This document shows positions 1 through 8,802 of a stretch of 64,000 nucleotides of DNA, in pieces; position 1 is the first letter of the stretch; every line of letters begins with the position of its first letter. This DNA comes from Kibdelosporangium philippinense (GTDB lineage: Bacteria > Actinomycetota > Actinomycetes > Mycobacteriales > Pseudonocardiaceae): positions 1-64,000 of the forward strand of contig NZ_JAJVCN010000003.1 of the NCBI RefSeq assembly GCF_021390435.2, in the 5' to 3' direction. The position numbers and the translations under genes were made by a program. The notes beneath the pieces are model-generated. The model was not told where the DNA came from and ran no database searches. It worked only from the letters and a program-made list of their open reading frames with translations.

Positions 1-220
1 ATTCCAGCACACCGTGTCCACCATTCCAGCACACCGTGTCCACCATTCCAGCACACCGTGTCCACCATTCCAGCACACCGTGTCCACCATTCCAGCACAC
101 CGTGTCCACCATTCCAGCACACCGTGTCCACCATTCCAGCACACCGTGTTGACCGTTCCTGCAGGGTGTGTTGACCGTTCCAGCACACCGTGTCCACCGT
201 TCCGGCATGCCGTGTTTGGC
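1..220. repeat. 22-bp tandem repeat array (about 10 units)
   Basis: Ten head-to-tail units with a strict 22-bp period fill this stretch. Units 1-6 (1-132) are identical; units 7-10 (133-220) diverge, including a TTGACC variant and a unit with AGGGTGTG at 161-168. The shared core is ACACCGTGTCCACC. There is no variable spacer, so it is not a CRISPR. The array runs off the left edge. A related, inverted set lies at 35043-35143. Open reading through it on the + strand is a by-product of the missing stops in the unit. Confidence 0.9.
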
Positions 221-652
221 TTTGCTGCGTGGCTTGTTGACCTTCGGCGCGTCGGGATGCTGGGTCTAGCACCACTAAGTCTCCACCTCAGCCGTATGAA
301 GTTCCTGCTTTGGCGCCGTGTTGGTTTCTGTGGCTGGCAACCTTCGCTTTCAATGATGAAGAACCAAAGACAAAGAGGTCCTCGCCGGACGGCAGACCAC
401 CAAGAGTGAAGGGGAAAGCCGCCCTCCCTCCCGTCCGGCCTGCCCGATGGGAACCATGGGCGTCAAGGGAGTCGGTATGGCCTGGGTGCCTGGCTGGTCG
501 GCGTTGGCCGACCCTCTTGACACCCATGGTTTGCGGTGCACAGGCCAGACGGGAGGAAGGAGCACGAAGGAGGCTCTTGGCGCTGACGCGCCCGCCGTGT
601 GGCGGCGGTGATCCGTATTGCTGCCGCTGTGGCCTGCTTTTTCGTGGGCGGA
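221..652. other. non-coding stretch with long imperfect inverted repeat
   Basis: No credible gene. The notable content is a large inverted repeat: an arm at about 422-475 (CTCCCTCCCGTCCGGCCTG..., ending GTCGG) pairs imperfectly with an arm at about 508-560 (CCGACC... to GGGAGGAAGG). By eye the arms agree at roughly three quarters or more of 53 positions, with a loop of about 32 bases. Open frames on both strands here mirror each other because of the inverted repeat. It could be a structured RNA, a transcription-blocking stem, or the relic of a small palindromic element. Confidence 0.6.
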
Positions 653-709
653 TCACCGCCGCATCCGTGCCGTTGGCTTTCTTCTTGACCCGATGGTCAT
701 GGTCGCTAG
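653..709 (-). pseudogene. 3'-terminal fragment of the MFS transporter gene broken by two ISs
   Basis: Read on the minus strand from the CTAG at 706-709, this stretch gives CTA GCG ACC ATG ... CGG CGG TGA, a basic tail ending at a TGA at 655-653. It continues in frame from the fragment at 2431-2505 once the IS1380-type element and one CTAG copy are removed. It encodes the last 17 residues of the original transporter, a cytoplasmic tail rich in Arg and Lys. It is non-functional in the present arrangement. Confidence 0.8.
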
Positions 710-2430
710 CCCTGAGTATTCATGGCGATCTTGATTCGGGCGCCGTGTCGGAACAGGGAAAAGTGCTCCTGAGCTGGGAAGATGAGGTTGCTAATGCCTG
801 TTCTTACCCATGAAGCTCTGGAGCACTTTCGACGTGGATGTTACTGGGTGGTCGCGGGATCTGGCGGTAGAAGTCGGTGGGCGTGGCGTGGTCAGTCATG
901 CCGGGACCGCGGCGGTGCGGTTGCTGGCCGACCGCACCGGGTTGACGGAAGGCTTGTCGCGGGCGATGGCGCGGCGTGGGTTCATGCCGGTGCATGACCG
1001 TGGCCGGGTGTTCGCCGACACCGCGGTGTTGATCGCTGACGGCGGGCGGGTCCTGTCGGATCTGGCTGTCCTGCGCGATCAGGCCGAACTGTTCGGGCCG
1101 GTCGCCTCAGATCCGACGTTGTGGCGCACGTTGGACGCGGTCGGTCAGGTGCAGCGCAACAAGATCGCCCGTGTGCGTGCCCGGATCCGCGAGCATGTGT
1201 GGTCGTTGATCGAGCGACGGCACGGCCGGATTCCGCCGTCGCGGGTGGCCGACCGTGATCTGGGCACGACCGTGGTGGTCCGGTTGGATGGTTCGCTGGT
1301 GATCGCGCACTCGGACAAACAACTCGCCGCGGGAACCTACAAGGGCAGCTTCGGTCATCATCCGCTGCTGGCCATGTGTGACAACACCGGCGAATCGCTG
1401 GCCCTGTTGCTGCGCACAGGAAGCGCCGGATCCAACACGACAGCTGATCACCTCGAGGTCCTCGACGCCGCGATCGCCCAGATCCCGGCGAAACATCGAA
1501 GGAACCTTCTAGTCACCGTGGACGGCGCGGGCGCCTCCCACGGTCTCATCAAGTACATCACCGCGCTGAACGCCAAGCCAGGCAGGCAGGCGCACTACAG
1601 CGTCGGCTGGGAACTCGGTGCGCGGGAACGAGCCGCGATCGGCCGTGTCCCCGCGAAGGCATGGCAGGCAGTGCTCGATCACCACGGCGATCCTCGGCCG
1701 CTGGACAAAGCCGGCGTGGTGGAACTGACCGCGCTACTACGTCACCACCCCGACGGGGACCAACTGGAGAACTGGCCGGCCGATCTGCGGATCATCTGTC
1801 GTCGTGAGAAACCCCACCCCGGCGCACAGTTGTCCCTGTTCGAAGAAGCCGACGGCTGGCGCTACCAACTGGTGGCCACCAACACCCCGGGCAGCGGTTC
1901 GGGCGCCACCGTCCAGTTCCTGGAAGCCCGTCACCGCCCGCACGCCCGAGTCGAGGACCACGTCCGCTGCGGCAAGCAAACCGGCCTCGGTCACCTGCCC
2001 TCCACCAAGATCGAGATCAACCGGGCCTGGTGTCTGGCCGCCACCATCGCCATCGACCTGCTCGCCTGGCTGCGCCTGCTCTGCCTTGAGGGCACCCTCG
2101 CCAAAGCCGAACCCAAAACCCTGCGCTACCGGCTACTGCACACCGCCGCCCGCATCGTCCGCGGCCAACGCAAACGCAAGATCAAAATCCCGGAAACCTG
2201 GCCCTGGGCCGACCCTCTCGCCGCCTGCCTCCGGGCAGCGCTGGCCCTGCCACCACCAACTCGATGACCCCTGTCCCTGCCCCTCGACCTGAAAGGCCCG
2301 CCCCCCAACCCGGCGCCCAGCCAACACCGGCGGCCGGGCTCGAACCCTGACCATCACCACACAGCAACCAACTCAAGATCAACATCCGAACCGGCACAGG
2401 CGGACACGTCACCCACGTGAATGATCAAGG
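710..2430 (+). mobile_element. IS1380-family insertion sequence
   Basis: A 1721-bp element with terminal inverted repeats CCCTGAGTATTCATG at 710-724 and, read inward on the other strand, CCTTGATCATTCACG at 2416-2430 (11 of 15 identical). It is flanked by a 4-bp direct repeat CTAG at 706-709 and 2431-2434. Length, one transposase gene and the 4-bp duplication fit the IS1380 family. Removing the element plus one CTAG joins the MFS gene in frame, which independently supports the boundaries. Confidence 0.88.
810..2267 (+). CDS. IS1380-family transposase
   Basis: A 485-aa DDE-type transposase of the IS1380 group (transposase DDE group 1), which catalyses cut-and-paste movement of the surrounding element. 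Aspartates in the segments VVRLDGSLVIAHSDK (about residues 153-167) and LVTVDGAGASH (about 233-243) are the likely catalytic acids, and the C-terminal LAATIAIDLLAWLRLLCL segment is typical of the family. Length matches full-length relatives and no frameshift is seen, so it may be active. It is the only gene between the inverted repeats. Starts at the ATG at 810; no strong ribosome site precedes it. Confidence 0.9.
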   Translation: MKLWSTFDVDVTGWSRDLAVEVGGRGVVSHAGTAAVRLLADRTGLTEGLSRAMARRGFMPVHDRGRVFADTAVLIADGGRVLSDLAVLRDQAELFGPVASDPTLWRTLDAVGQVQRNKIARVRARIREHVWSLIERRHGRIPPSRVADRDLGTTVVVRLDGSLVIAHSDKQLAAGTYKGSFGHHPLLAMCDNTGESLALLLRTGSAGSNTTADHLEVLDAAIAQIPAKHRRNLLVTVDGAGASHGLIKYITALNAKPGRQAHYSVGWELGARERAAIGRVPAKAWQAVLDHHGDPRPLDKAGVVELTALLRHHPDGDQLENWPADLRIICRREKPHPGAQLSLFEEADGWRYQLVATNTPGSGSGATVQFLEARHRPHARVEDHVRCGKQTGLGHLPSTKIEINRAWCLAATIAIDLLAWLRLLCLEGTLAKAEPKTLRYRLLHTAARIVRGQRKRKIKIPETWPWADPLAACLRAALALPPPTR

Positions 2431-2505
2431 CTAGGGCTGCTGTCGTGGCCGCCAGGATCATCACAGCCGATGGGGACGTTTCGTCCACCACGAATCCTCC
2501 GGCTA
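2431..2505 (-). pseudogene. internal fragment of the disrupted MFS transporter gene
   Basis: This 75-bp island between the two ISs translates on the minus strand, from the TA at 2505-2504, as a hydrophobic stretch starting LAGGFVVDETSPSAVMILAA and ending in ..TTAAL. That is a typical last transmembrane helix of a 12-helix MFS protein. It fuses in frame with residue 346 of the main fragment (3688-4725) when the IS630 element is deleted, and with 653-709 when the IS1380 element is deleted. Confidence 0.85.
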
Positions 2506-2525
2506 CAGATCTTGAAAGGCCAGGA

Positions 2526-3131
2526 TTACGGCGGTTGTGGTTCGAGGTTCAGTCTGGTGTGGGCGAAGAACGCGTCGATCAGCCCGGGTCGGTACTGGAT
2601 GCGTTTGAGTCGGTTCTTCACGATGGCGGTGAGCTGGTCGATGCCGTGCACGATGAGGTTTCCGAGGTTGCGTTTGACGTGGGACCACACGTGCTCGGTC
2701 GGGTTGAGGTCCGGGGCGTAGGGCGGGAGTTGGATCACGTGTAGCCAGTCGCGGGCCGCGACCAGTTTGCGCATCGCGTGACTGGTGTGCGTGTTGAGGT
2801 TGTCCCAGATCAACACGATCGGGGCGCCGAGCTGCTGGTGTGCGGCGTCCAGCAGGGCGGCGTAGTCGGTTTCGGCGAAGCTGCGCCGTTCCCCCTTGCG
2901 GCCGCGGTGGGTCCGGACACGGTAGATCAACCGGGGCCGGTGTCCGGGCCGGACGCATACCAGCCCGGCGACCGATACCCGGCCCGAACCCTTGCCCGAC
3001 ACCGGGATCTGTGGTGTCTGGCCCCGGCGGCCCCAGGTGCGGGCTTTCGGCGGGCGCAGCGTTTGCCCGGCCTCGTCCTCGAAACACAGCCAAGCACCTT
3101 GCTGCGCCGCTACCGTTTTCCCGCCGGCCAT
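2526..3131 (-). CDS. IS630-family transposase, second frame (DDE catalytic half)
   Basis: This frame carries the DDE catalytic core: CFEDEAGQ (first Asp), VLIWDNLNTHTS (second Asp) and PPYAPDLNPTEHVWSHVKR (final Glu), all IS630 hallmarks. It lies -1 relative to the upstream frame (3110-3601), and the two overlap by 22 bp. The full protein is probably made by -1 slippage at the heptamer G GGA AAA (minus strand of 3116-3122). Its own ATG at 3131 lies inside the overlap and could also give an independent product. Confidence 0.85.
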   Translation of the reverse strand: MAGGKTVAAQQGAWLCFEDEAGQTLRPPKARTWGRRGQTPQIPVSGKGSGRVSVAGLVCVRPGHRPRLIYRVRTHRGRKGERRSFAETDYAALLDAAHQQLGAPIVLIWDNLNTHTSHAMRKLVAARDWLHVIQLPPYAPDLNPTEHVWSHVKRNLGNLIVHGIDQLTAIVKNRLKRIQYRPGLIDAFFAHTRLNLEPQPP

Positions 3132-3601
3132 ACCTCCCGCCGCCAGGTGGCGATCGCCTGCTCGTCGCGCTCGATCGCGCGGTGGGCGGGTACTTGTGGC
3201 GAGAACCCCATGCGGTGCAGCAGATACGACACCCCGCGCAGCGTGTAGCGGGTGTGAAACAGCCGGGCGATCAGATCGGCGACCCGAGCCAGGGTCCAGC
3301 GCTGATCCTCGCCGAACCCATGCACGGCTGGGCCTTGTTCCACAGCCTGGGCCAGCCTGTCCAGTCGTGGCTGGTCCAGCCGGCAGGACGATCCGCCCGG
3401 TCCCTTCGACGCCAGCCCTGCCTCACCCTCGGCACGCCATCGACGCCGCCAGGTATAGACCGCGTTGGTGGATACCCGCAGTCTGCGGGCGATCTCGGCG
3501 GCCGGCACGTCCTGGGCGAACCATTGGGCCGCCTGCAACCGGACAGCTTCGCGTGTGGCCCTGCCCCGCTCGGAAAGGCCACCTCCATCCGCGTACCTCA
3601 T
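3110..3601 (-). CDS. IS630-family transposase, first frame (DNA-binding half)
   Basis: 163 aa with a helix-turn-helix (AAEIARRLRVSTNAVYTWRRRW, about residues 34-55) that binds the element ends, followed by a second winged-helix-like part (VADLIARLFHTRYTLRGVSYLL). The frame ends at GCG GGA AAA CGG TAG; slipping back one base on G GGA AAA enters the frame of the catalytic half. A two-frame layout joined by slippage is known for several IS630 members. Confidence 0.85.
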   Translation of the reverse strand: MRYADGGGLSERGRATREAVRLQAAQWFAQDVPAAEIARRLRVSTNAVYTWRRRWRAEGEAGLASKGPGGSSCRLDQPRLDRLAQAVEQGPAVHGFGEDQRWTLARVADLIARLFHTRYTLRGVSYLLHRMGFSPQVPAHRAIERDEQAIATWRREVWPAGKR

Positions 3602-3687
3602 CCATCCCTGCGTAGATCATGAATCGATCAGGATCCGGGAGGACACGCCGCCCAAGGACAAGATCAACCCTGGCCTTTCATGATCTG

Positions 3688-4725
3688 TAATGCGCCGATA
3701 CCGATCGTCGCTTGGAATGATCCTGTGAACAGGACCGAGGCTGCCTCTGGTGCTTCGGGCGCGGACTTGGCGAACCATGTTTGTGAGCAGACTGGGACTG
3801 CGCCGTACGCCACGCCCCAGATCATCAGCAGGGCCGCCGCTCCTATGTCCCAGGAACCTAATGCTGGCAGCAGTATTGTTGCTCCGGCGATCATTGCTGT
3901 GCTGGTGGTGAATGTTGGTCGTAGCCGGTGCGCGATCATTGCTCCCGCTGCGAAGTTGCCGATGACGCCTGCGGCGCCGTATGCCAGTAGGAGGAGTGTG
4001 ATCATGCCTGCGTCTACCTGCGTCACTTGTTCGAGGAATGGACGGACGTAGGTGTAGGCACCAAAGTGGGCTAGGACAACGAGAAACGTCACCGACAGTG
4101 CTGTCCGGCTGCTTCCGAGTGCACCGCGTAGGACGCTGAGGCGGGTGACGTCGACTGGCGGTAGGGGCGGCAGGGCCACCATCAGGGCGACGAACACTCC
4201 GCCTGACAACACCGCCATGACAACGAATGCTGTCCTCCACCCCGTGAAGTCTCCGATGAACGTTCCCATTGGCACACCCAGTACAGAACCCAGTGGGACG
4301 GCGGCGAAGATCACCGAGGTGGCTCTGGGGACCGCTTCTGGTGGGACCAACCGGGCTGCTAGGCCTGCGCCGATTGACCAGAAACCGCCGATGGTGATTC
4401 CGACCAGCACTCGGGAGATCACCACGACCCAGTACGCCGGTGCCGCTGCCGCGAGGATGTTCGCCAGTGTCAGTAGGAGTACCAAGGCGCACAGCATCTT
4501 TCGGCGGTCTACCGCAGCTGTGGATACCGTGACCAGTGGTGCTGACACCGCCGCCAGGAGGCCGGGCATGGTCATTGTCAGGCCCGCTGTTCCTTCTGTA
4601 ATGGAGAAGTCTGCTGCTATTGAGGTCAGGAGACAGATGGGGAGTATTTCTGTTGTGACTATCGTGAAGATTCCTGTCATCACCGCAAGGACCGCGAACA
4701 CGCCATCTACTCCATCAGTCCACAT
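3688..4725 (-). pseudogene. MFS efflux transporter, truncated by IS630 insertion
   Basis: A 12-helix major facilitator (arabinose-efflux/drug-resistance type) whose sequence follows the family up to residue 346, with the cytoplasmic basic loop after helix 2 (VDRRKMLC) and the GVPMGTFIGDFTGWR motif. The transposon joins at a TTA leucine codon, and translation now ends after eight IS-encoded codons at 3664. Helix 12 and the tail lie in fragments 2431-2505 and 653-709. The reconstructed gene is 387 codons, a normal family length. Start ATG at 4725, weak ribosome site, 60 bp from the divergent NACHT gene. The residual protein could in principle be made but lacks the last helix. Confidence 0.88.
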
Positions 4726-4773
4726 CTCGGGTGGGCTGGCGGGTTTCCGACGACAACGTCACCTTCCACTCGG

Positions 4774-4779
4774 TAGGTT
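4774..4779 (+). promoter_or_regulatory. putative -10 box of a leaderless promoter for the NACHT gene
   Basis: TAGGTT (TANNNT) ends 6 nt before the ATG at 4786. No Shine-Dalgarno sequence is present, consistent with a leaderless mRNA starting at the initiation codon. No convincing -35 box. Confidence 0.4.
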
Positions 4780-4785
4780 CTTCCT

Positions 4786-7700
4786 ATGACCGATGTGTTG
4801 CGCTTGGCTCAGAGTCTCATCAAGCCTGTTGCTCAGGCTGTTATCTCTGATCGGCGGCAACGGGCTCATCGGTCGCTTTCGCTTTCCGAGCTTGTCAATG
4901 TCACCGTTCTCGATGACTTCAAGCGTCGTCGGTTGACGCGTGAGATTGAGGCTATGTGCGACTCCGTTGCTGAACGGTTGGAGGCGTTCTCGACAGGTGA
5001 ATGGCGCGGGCTTGAGGATGCCGAGCGGGCGTTGGCTGTTGAGGGGGTTGTTGCGGCTTTTGCGGCGGCTGATCTCTCTGATGACGCCTTCTTCACGGTG
5101 GACGCTGATCCTGCGAAACTCAACCGGCTTCTACAGAAGAAGATGGGCAGGCCTCCTCTGCTGAGTGAGGCTGGGTTGGCTTTGTACAACCGGCTGCTTG
5201 CGGAGAGCTGCACTATTTACGTGCAGGTCGCCATTCATCTTGCGTCGTTCACTCCGCGTGGGGTTTCCGAATCGCTCACACGCATGTCTGAGTTGCGGCA
5301 ACAGGTTGATCAGGTGATTGCGCGGCTACCTATGCGATCGCTTGACGCTCCGGCGGGCACTGATCAGGATGATGAGTTTGTTCAGCGGTACCTGAAGTAC
5401 GTCATCAGCACGTTCGATCACGTTGAGCTCTTCGGGGTTCATACTCGCAACTTTCGGCCACAGACTGCGTTGAGCGTCGCGTATGTCAGCTTGACTGTCG
5501 CCGTCGACAACCGTCATGAGGGTGAAAATCTTCCTGAGACCAGCACTGTGCGGGTTGAGCAGGCGCTTGCTGGGGCTGATCGGACGTTGCTCACTGGCGA
5601 GGCTGGGTCCGGCAAGACCACGTTGATGCAGTGGCTGGCTATCACCGCTGCTCGCGGGCGGTTTGAGGCTGATCTTGCGAGGTGGAACGGGCTGGTTCCG
5701 TTCTTTGTCAGGCTTCGCGGTTATACGGGTAGCAGGATGCCGAATCCTGAGCAGTTCTTGGACAACTGTCCGTTCGGCTCGCTCATGCCGCCAGGTTGGG
5801 TGCATCGGGTGCTCACCGACGGGCAGGCTTTGCTGCTTGTCGACGGCGTGGATGAACTACCTGTGGCAGAACGCAACAGCGTTCGTTCTTGGTTACGGAC
5901 TTTGCTGCAGACGTATCCGCAGAACAAGGTTGTGGTGACGGCGCGTCCAGGGGCCGCCGCGCCTGCTTGGCTTCAGCATGAGGGGTTTGCTCCTGCCGCA
6001 CTGGAACGGATGAGTCCGCGGGATGTTCGCGAGTTGATCGCCTACTGGCACAAGGCCATTCGGAAGGCTGGGCATCTGCCGTGCGCGGAGAATGAACTTC
6101 CTGGTTACGAGCGGGCTCTCGTGGCGAAGCTGGAAACCAGCGCGCCGCTGCAGACACTCGCGACGAACCCGCTTCTCTGCTCACTGCTCTGCGCCCTCAA
6201 CCTTGATCAGCACACCGCGCTTCCACCTGACCGGATGGGTATTTACGCCGCCACGCTGGACATGTTGCTCGAACGTCGGGACATTGAGCGGCGCATCGCC
6301 AGCGATGTCTCGCTCACCATCCGGAACAAGCTTCATCTGTTGCAGTACTTGGCTTGGCGGCTGTCTTTGAACAATCGGACCGAACTTACGAAGCAGGACG
6401 CCGTTCAGCGGATCACTGAACGGCTTGCGACCATGTCGATTCCGGTTGAGCAGGCTGGGTCTGTTGTGGACCATCTCGTGCAACGCAGTGGTGTGCTCAG
6501 GGAACCGGCTGTTGATCGGATCGACTTTGTTCACAGGAGCTTTCAGGAGTACCTGACCGCCAGCGAAGCTGCCGAGCATGGTGATGTCGGGCTGTTGATC
6601 GATCGCGCGCATCTGGATGCGTGGCGGGAAACCGTGATTCTCGCGGCTGGTCATGCCAACAAGCCCACGCGGCACGAGTTGCTGTCCGGCTTACTTGACC
6701 GCGCCGACGCGGAACCTCGGAATGCTCGTACGCTCAGGCTGCTCGCTGCCGCGTGCCTGGAGACGTCTGGTCCGCTCGATGTGGATCTGCGTTGGCGCAT
6801 TGACGAGTGTCTGGCCAAGTTGGTTCCGCCCAAGCGATTCGCTGAGGCTCAGTCGCTCGCTTCGATCGGTCAGCCGTTGCTGAACCACTTGCCCGGCAGC
6901 ATCTCCGGGATGACCAAGGCTCAGGCGAAGGCGCTGTTCGAGACGGTCGCGTTGATCGGCGGAGAACAGGCCCTTGACCTGTTGTCGACGTACGCCCGCT
7001 CTGCTCCGGGCGATCTGGAGCGGTTCTTGCTGGACAAATGCAGGTATTTCGATCCTGCCGCGTTTGGCGATCAGGTCGTTGTCCATCTCAGGGAATTCCT
7101 CGATGTGCCGTTCATCCTCGATGCCGCTCAGCTGGAAGCGTCTCGGCGGGTCGCGCTTGCCAAGATCGAGTATCTGGCTCTGCAAGGCGTGGCCGATTTG
7201 GCCATGCTTTCGGGGTCTGCCGCCGATCGACAACTTGTGGCTGTCAGGAAATCTGTCCGATCTGAGCCCGCTGGCACGACACGCGAAACTGACCAGCCTT
7301 GCCGTGTGGTCGGCGACCGCACTGACCGGGCTTGGGGTACTGGCCGAACTCCCCGCATTGACCATGCTGACCCTCGGCAGCAGCGGGTTCGAGGACATCG
7401 AGTTCGTTCGCTCAGCGCCCGGACTCACCTCGCTGCGGCTGCACGATCTGGATGCCGTCACGGACTTCAGCCCGCTGCGGACTCTGACAAGACTCAACCA
7501 CCTCAGCATCGAAACTCCGAAAACGCTGACCTCATTCGAGTCAGTGCGGAACATTCCCACCTTGCTTCGGCTGACCCTTCGCGGGCATACGTCGCCACCT
7601 GGCGGTCTGCCTCAACTGGCAGCCGAGCTACCGCGCCTCATCACACTGAACCTTTTCGAAGCTGACTGGCTGACCGACCTTGAGCCCATCGGACGTTTCG

Positions 7701-7993
7701 AGCACCTGGACCGGCTGACCTTGCGGTCTGGCCGCCTATCGAGCATCGCTGCCGTTGAGCAGGTCCCCAACCTGCAGTTTTTTGACCTTGACTGCCCTCA
7801 GGTGGACGACATCTCGGTCATCGGCAAGCTCACGAAACTGAAAACCCTGTACCTCCGGGAGCCTGCGGCCAGGGTCGATCCCGTTGCGCTGTCAATGAAG
7901 GACACCACCGTGCATGTTCCGGACCGGCCGACCGCGCAGCGGTGGCGGCGGGTGCCCGGTCAGGCCGCGAAGATCAAGGTGATCGACGACTAG
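4786..7993 (+). pseudogene. bacterial NACHT-LRR (NLR-like STAND NTPase), split by a one-base shift
   Basis: An N-terminal helical region (about residues 1-200) precedes a NACHT module with Walker A TGEAGSGKTTLMQW (about 269-282) and Walker B ALLLVDGVDELP (about 347-358), then the FVHRSFQEYLTA motif typical of NACHT C-terminal helices. The first frame stays family-like to residue 809 (7212), then turns to nonsense and ends at 7665. The next frame continues at once as leucine-rich repeats (GLPPIDNLWLSGNLSDLSPL ...) to 7993. The switch lies in the GGGG run 7212-7215; removing one G gives a 1068-aa protein. NACHT STAND proteins in bacteria are known anti-phage sensors whose C-terminal repeats recognise the trigger. 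Either a real inactivating mutation, a phase-variable tract or a sequencing error. Confidence 0.85.
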
Positions 7994-8006
7994 AACGTGT
8001 TACAGT
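7991..8006 (+). promoter_or_regulatory. leaderless promoter with KstR-type operator upstream of the SDR gene
   Basis: TAGAACGTGTTACA (7991-8004) fits TNNAACNNGTTNNA, the consensus I recall for KstR, the TetR-type repressor of sterol/lipid catabolism in mycolic actinobacteria. It overlaps TACAGT (8001-8006), a -10 box ending 7 nt before the ATG at 8014, so a bound repressor would cover the promoter. The site also contains the stop codon of the preceding LRR frame. No Shine-Dalgarno sequence is present. Confidence 0.5.
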
Positions 8007-8013
8007 TTTTCAC

Positions 8014-8802
8014 ATGATCCTTGATCGGTTTCGGGTTGACGGACTCGTCGCTGTGGTGACCGGGGCCGGGCGGGGAATCGGGGCCGCTACCGCCGTCGCA
8101 CTGGCCGAGGCCGGGGCTGATGTAGTCATCTCGTCGCGCACCGCCGAGCAGCTCAAAGACGTCGCCCAACGAGTCGAAGCCGCTGGCAGGCGGGCCAAGG
8201 TCGTCGAGGCTGACCTGAGCGACCTTGATGCCGTCACGCAGTTGGCAACGGCCGCGAACGAGGAGTTCGGGCGGCTCGACATCGTCGTCAACAATGTCGG
8301 CGGGTCGATGCCAGGTCCGTTCATGCGGACCTCGCCCAAAGCCTTGAAGGACGCGTTCCATTTCAATGTGGCGACCGCGCACGCGTTGAACCTCGCAGCC
8401 GTTCCGATCATGCTGGCGAACGACGGCGGGTCGATCGTGAACATCTCGTCGGCCATGGCACGGTTGACTGGCCGGGGTTTCATCGCTTACGGCACCGCCA
8501 AGGCCGCGCTTTCGCACTACACCAGGCTTGCCGCCACGGACCTTTCGCCGAAGATCAGGGTCAATGGGATCTGCGTTGGGTCCGTTGCCACGTCGGCGCT
8601 GGATATCGTGCTGCAGAACCAGGAAATCAAGTCCAAGATGGAACAGGCCACCCCGTTGAAGGTCATCGGGGAGCCCGCGGACATCGCGGCGTCCGTGCTC
8701 TATCTGGTGAGTGGCACAGGGAAGTTCGTGACCGGCAAAGTGCTCGAAGTGGACGGTGGCATCGAGCGGCCGACGCTCGATCTCGGCTTGGAGGATCTGT
8801 GA
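8014..8802 (+). CDS. SDR-family oxidoreductase
   Basis: 262-aa classical short-chain dehydrogenase/reductase, NAD(P)-dependent. It shows the cofactor motif TGAGRGIG (about residues 18-25), the NNVG motif, catalytic Ser in NISSAMA, the Y-x-x-x-K pair in AYGTAKAAL, and a C-terminal [15 protein letters not shown] 8014 is chosen because family homology starts there and a -10 box lies 7 nt upstream. The stop overlaps the GTG of the next gene (GTGA), so the two are translationally coupled. With the KstR-like site this suggests a lipid or sterol catabolic reductase; the substrate cannot be read from the sequence. Confidence 0.85.
   Translation: MILDRFRVDGLVAVVTGAGRGIGAATAVALAEAGADVVISSRTAEQLKDVAQRVEAAGRRAKVVEADLSDLDAVTQLATAANEEFGRLDIVVNNVGGSMPGPFMRTSPKALKDAFHFNVATAHALNLAAVPIMLANDGGSIVNISSAMARLTGRGFIAYGTAKAALSHYTRLAATDLSPKIRVNGICVGSVATSALDIVLQNQEIKSKMEQATPLKVIGEPADIAASVLYLVSGTGKFVTGKVLEVDGGIERPTLDLGLEDL

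Larger units (their letters stand above)
2506..3687 (-). mobile_element. IS630-family insertion sequence
   Basis: A 1182-bp element. The left end CAGATCTTGAAAGGCCAGG (2506-2524) is matched by the right end read inward as CAGATCATGAAAGGCCAGG (3687-3669), one mismatch in 19. TA dinucleotides at 2504-2505 and 3688-3689 are the target duplication expected for IS630/Tc1-type transposition. It carries two overlapping minus-strand transposase frames and is inserted in the 3' part of an MFS gene. Confidence 0.92.

Noticed and set aside
1-220. CRISPR-like array
   Set aside because: Units are contiguous 22-mers with no unique spacers, and no cas genes are present.
14-813. Long open frames on both strands (about 120-170 aa) left of the IS1380 transposase
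   Set aside because: They are made of tandem repeats or mirror each other across the inverted repeat, match no family, and one ends inside the IS.
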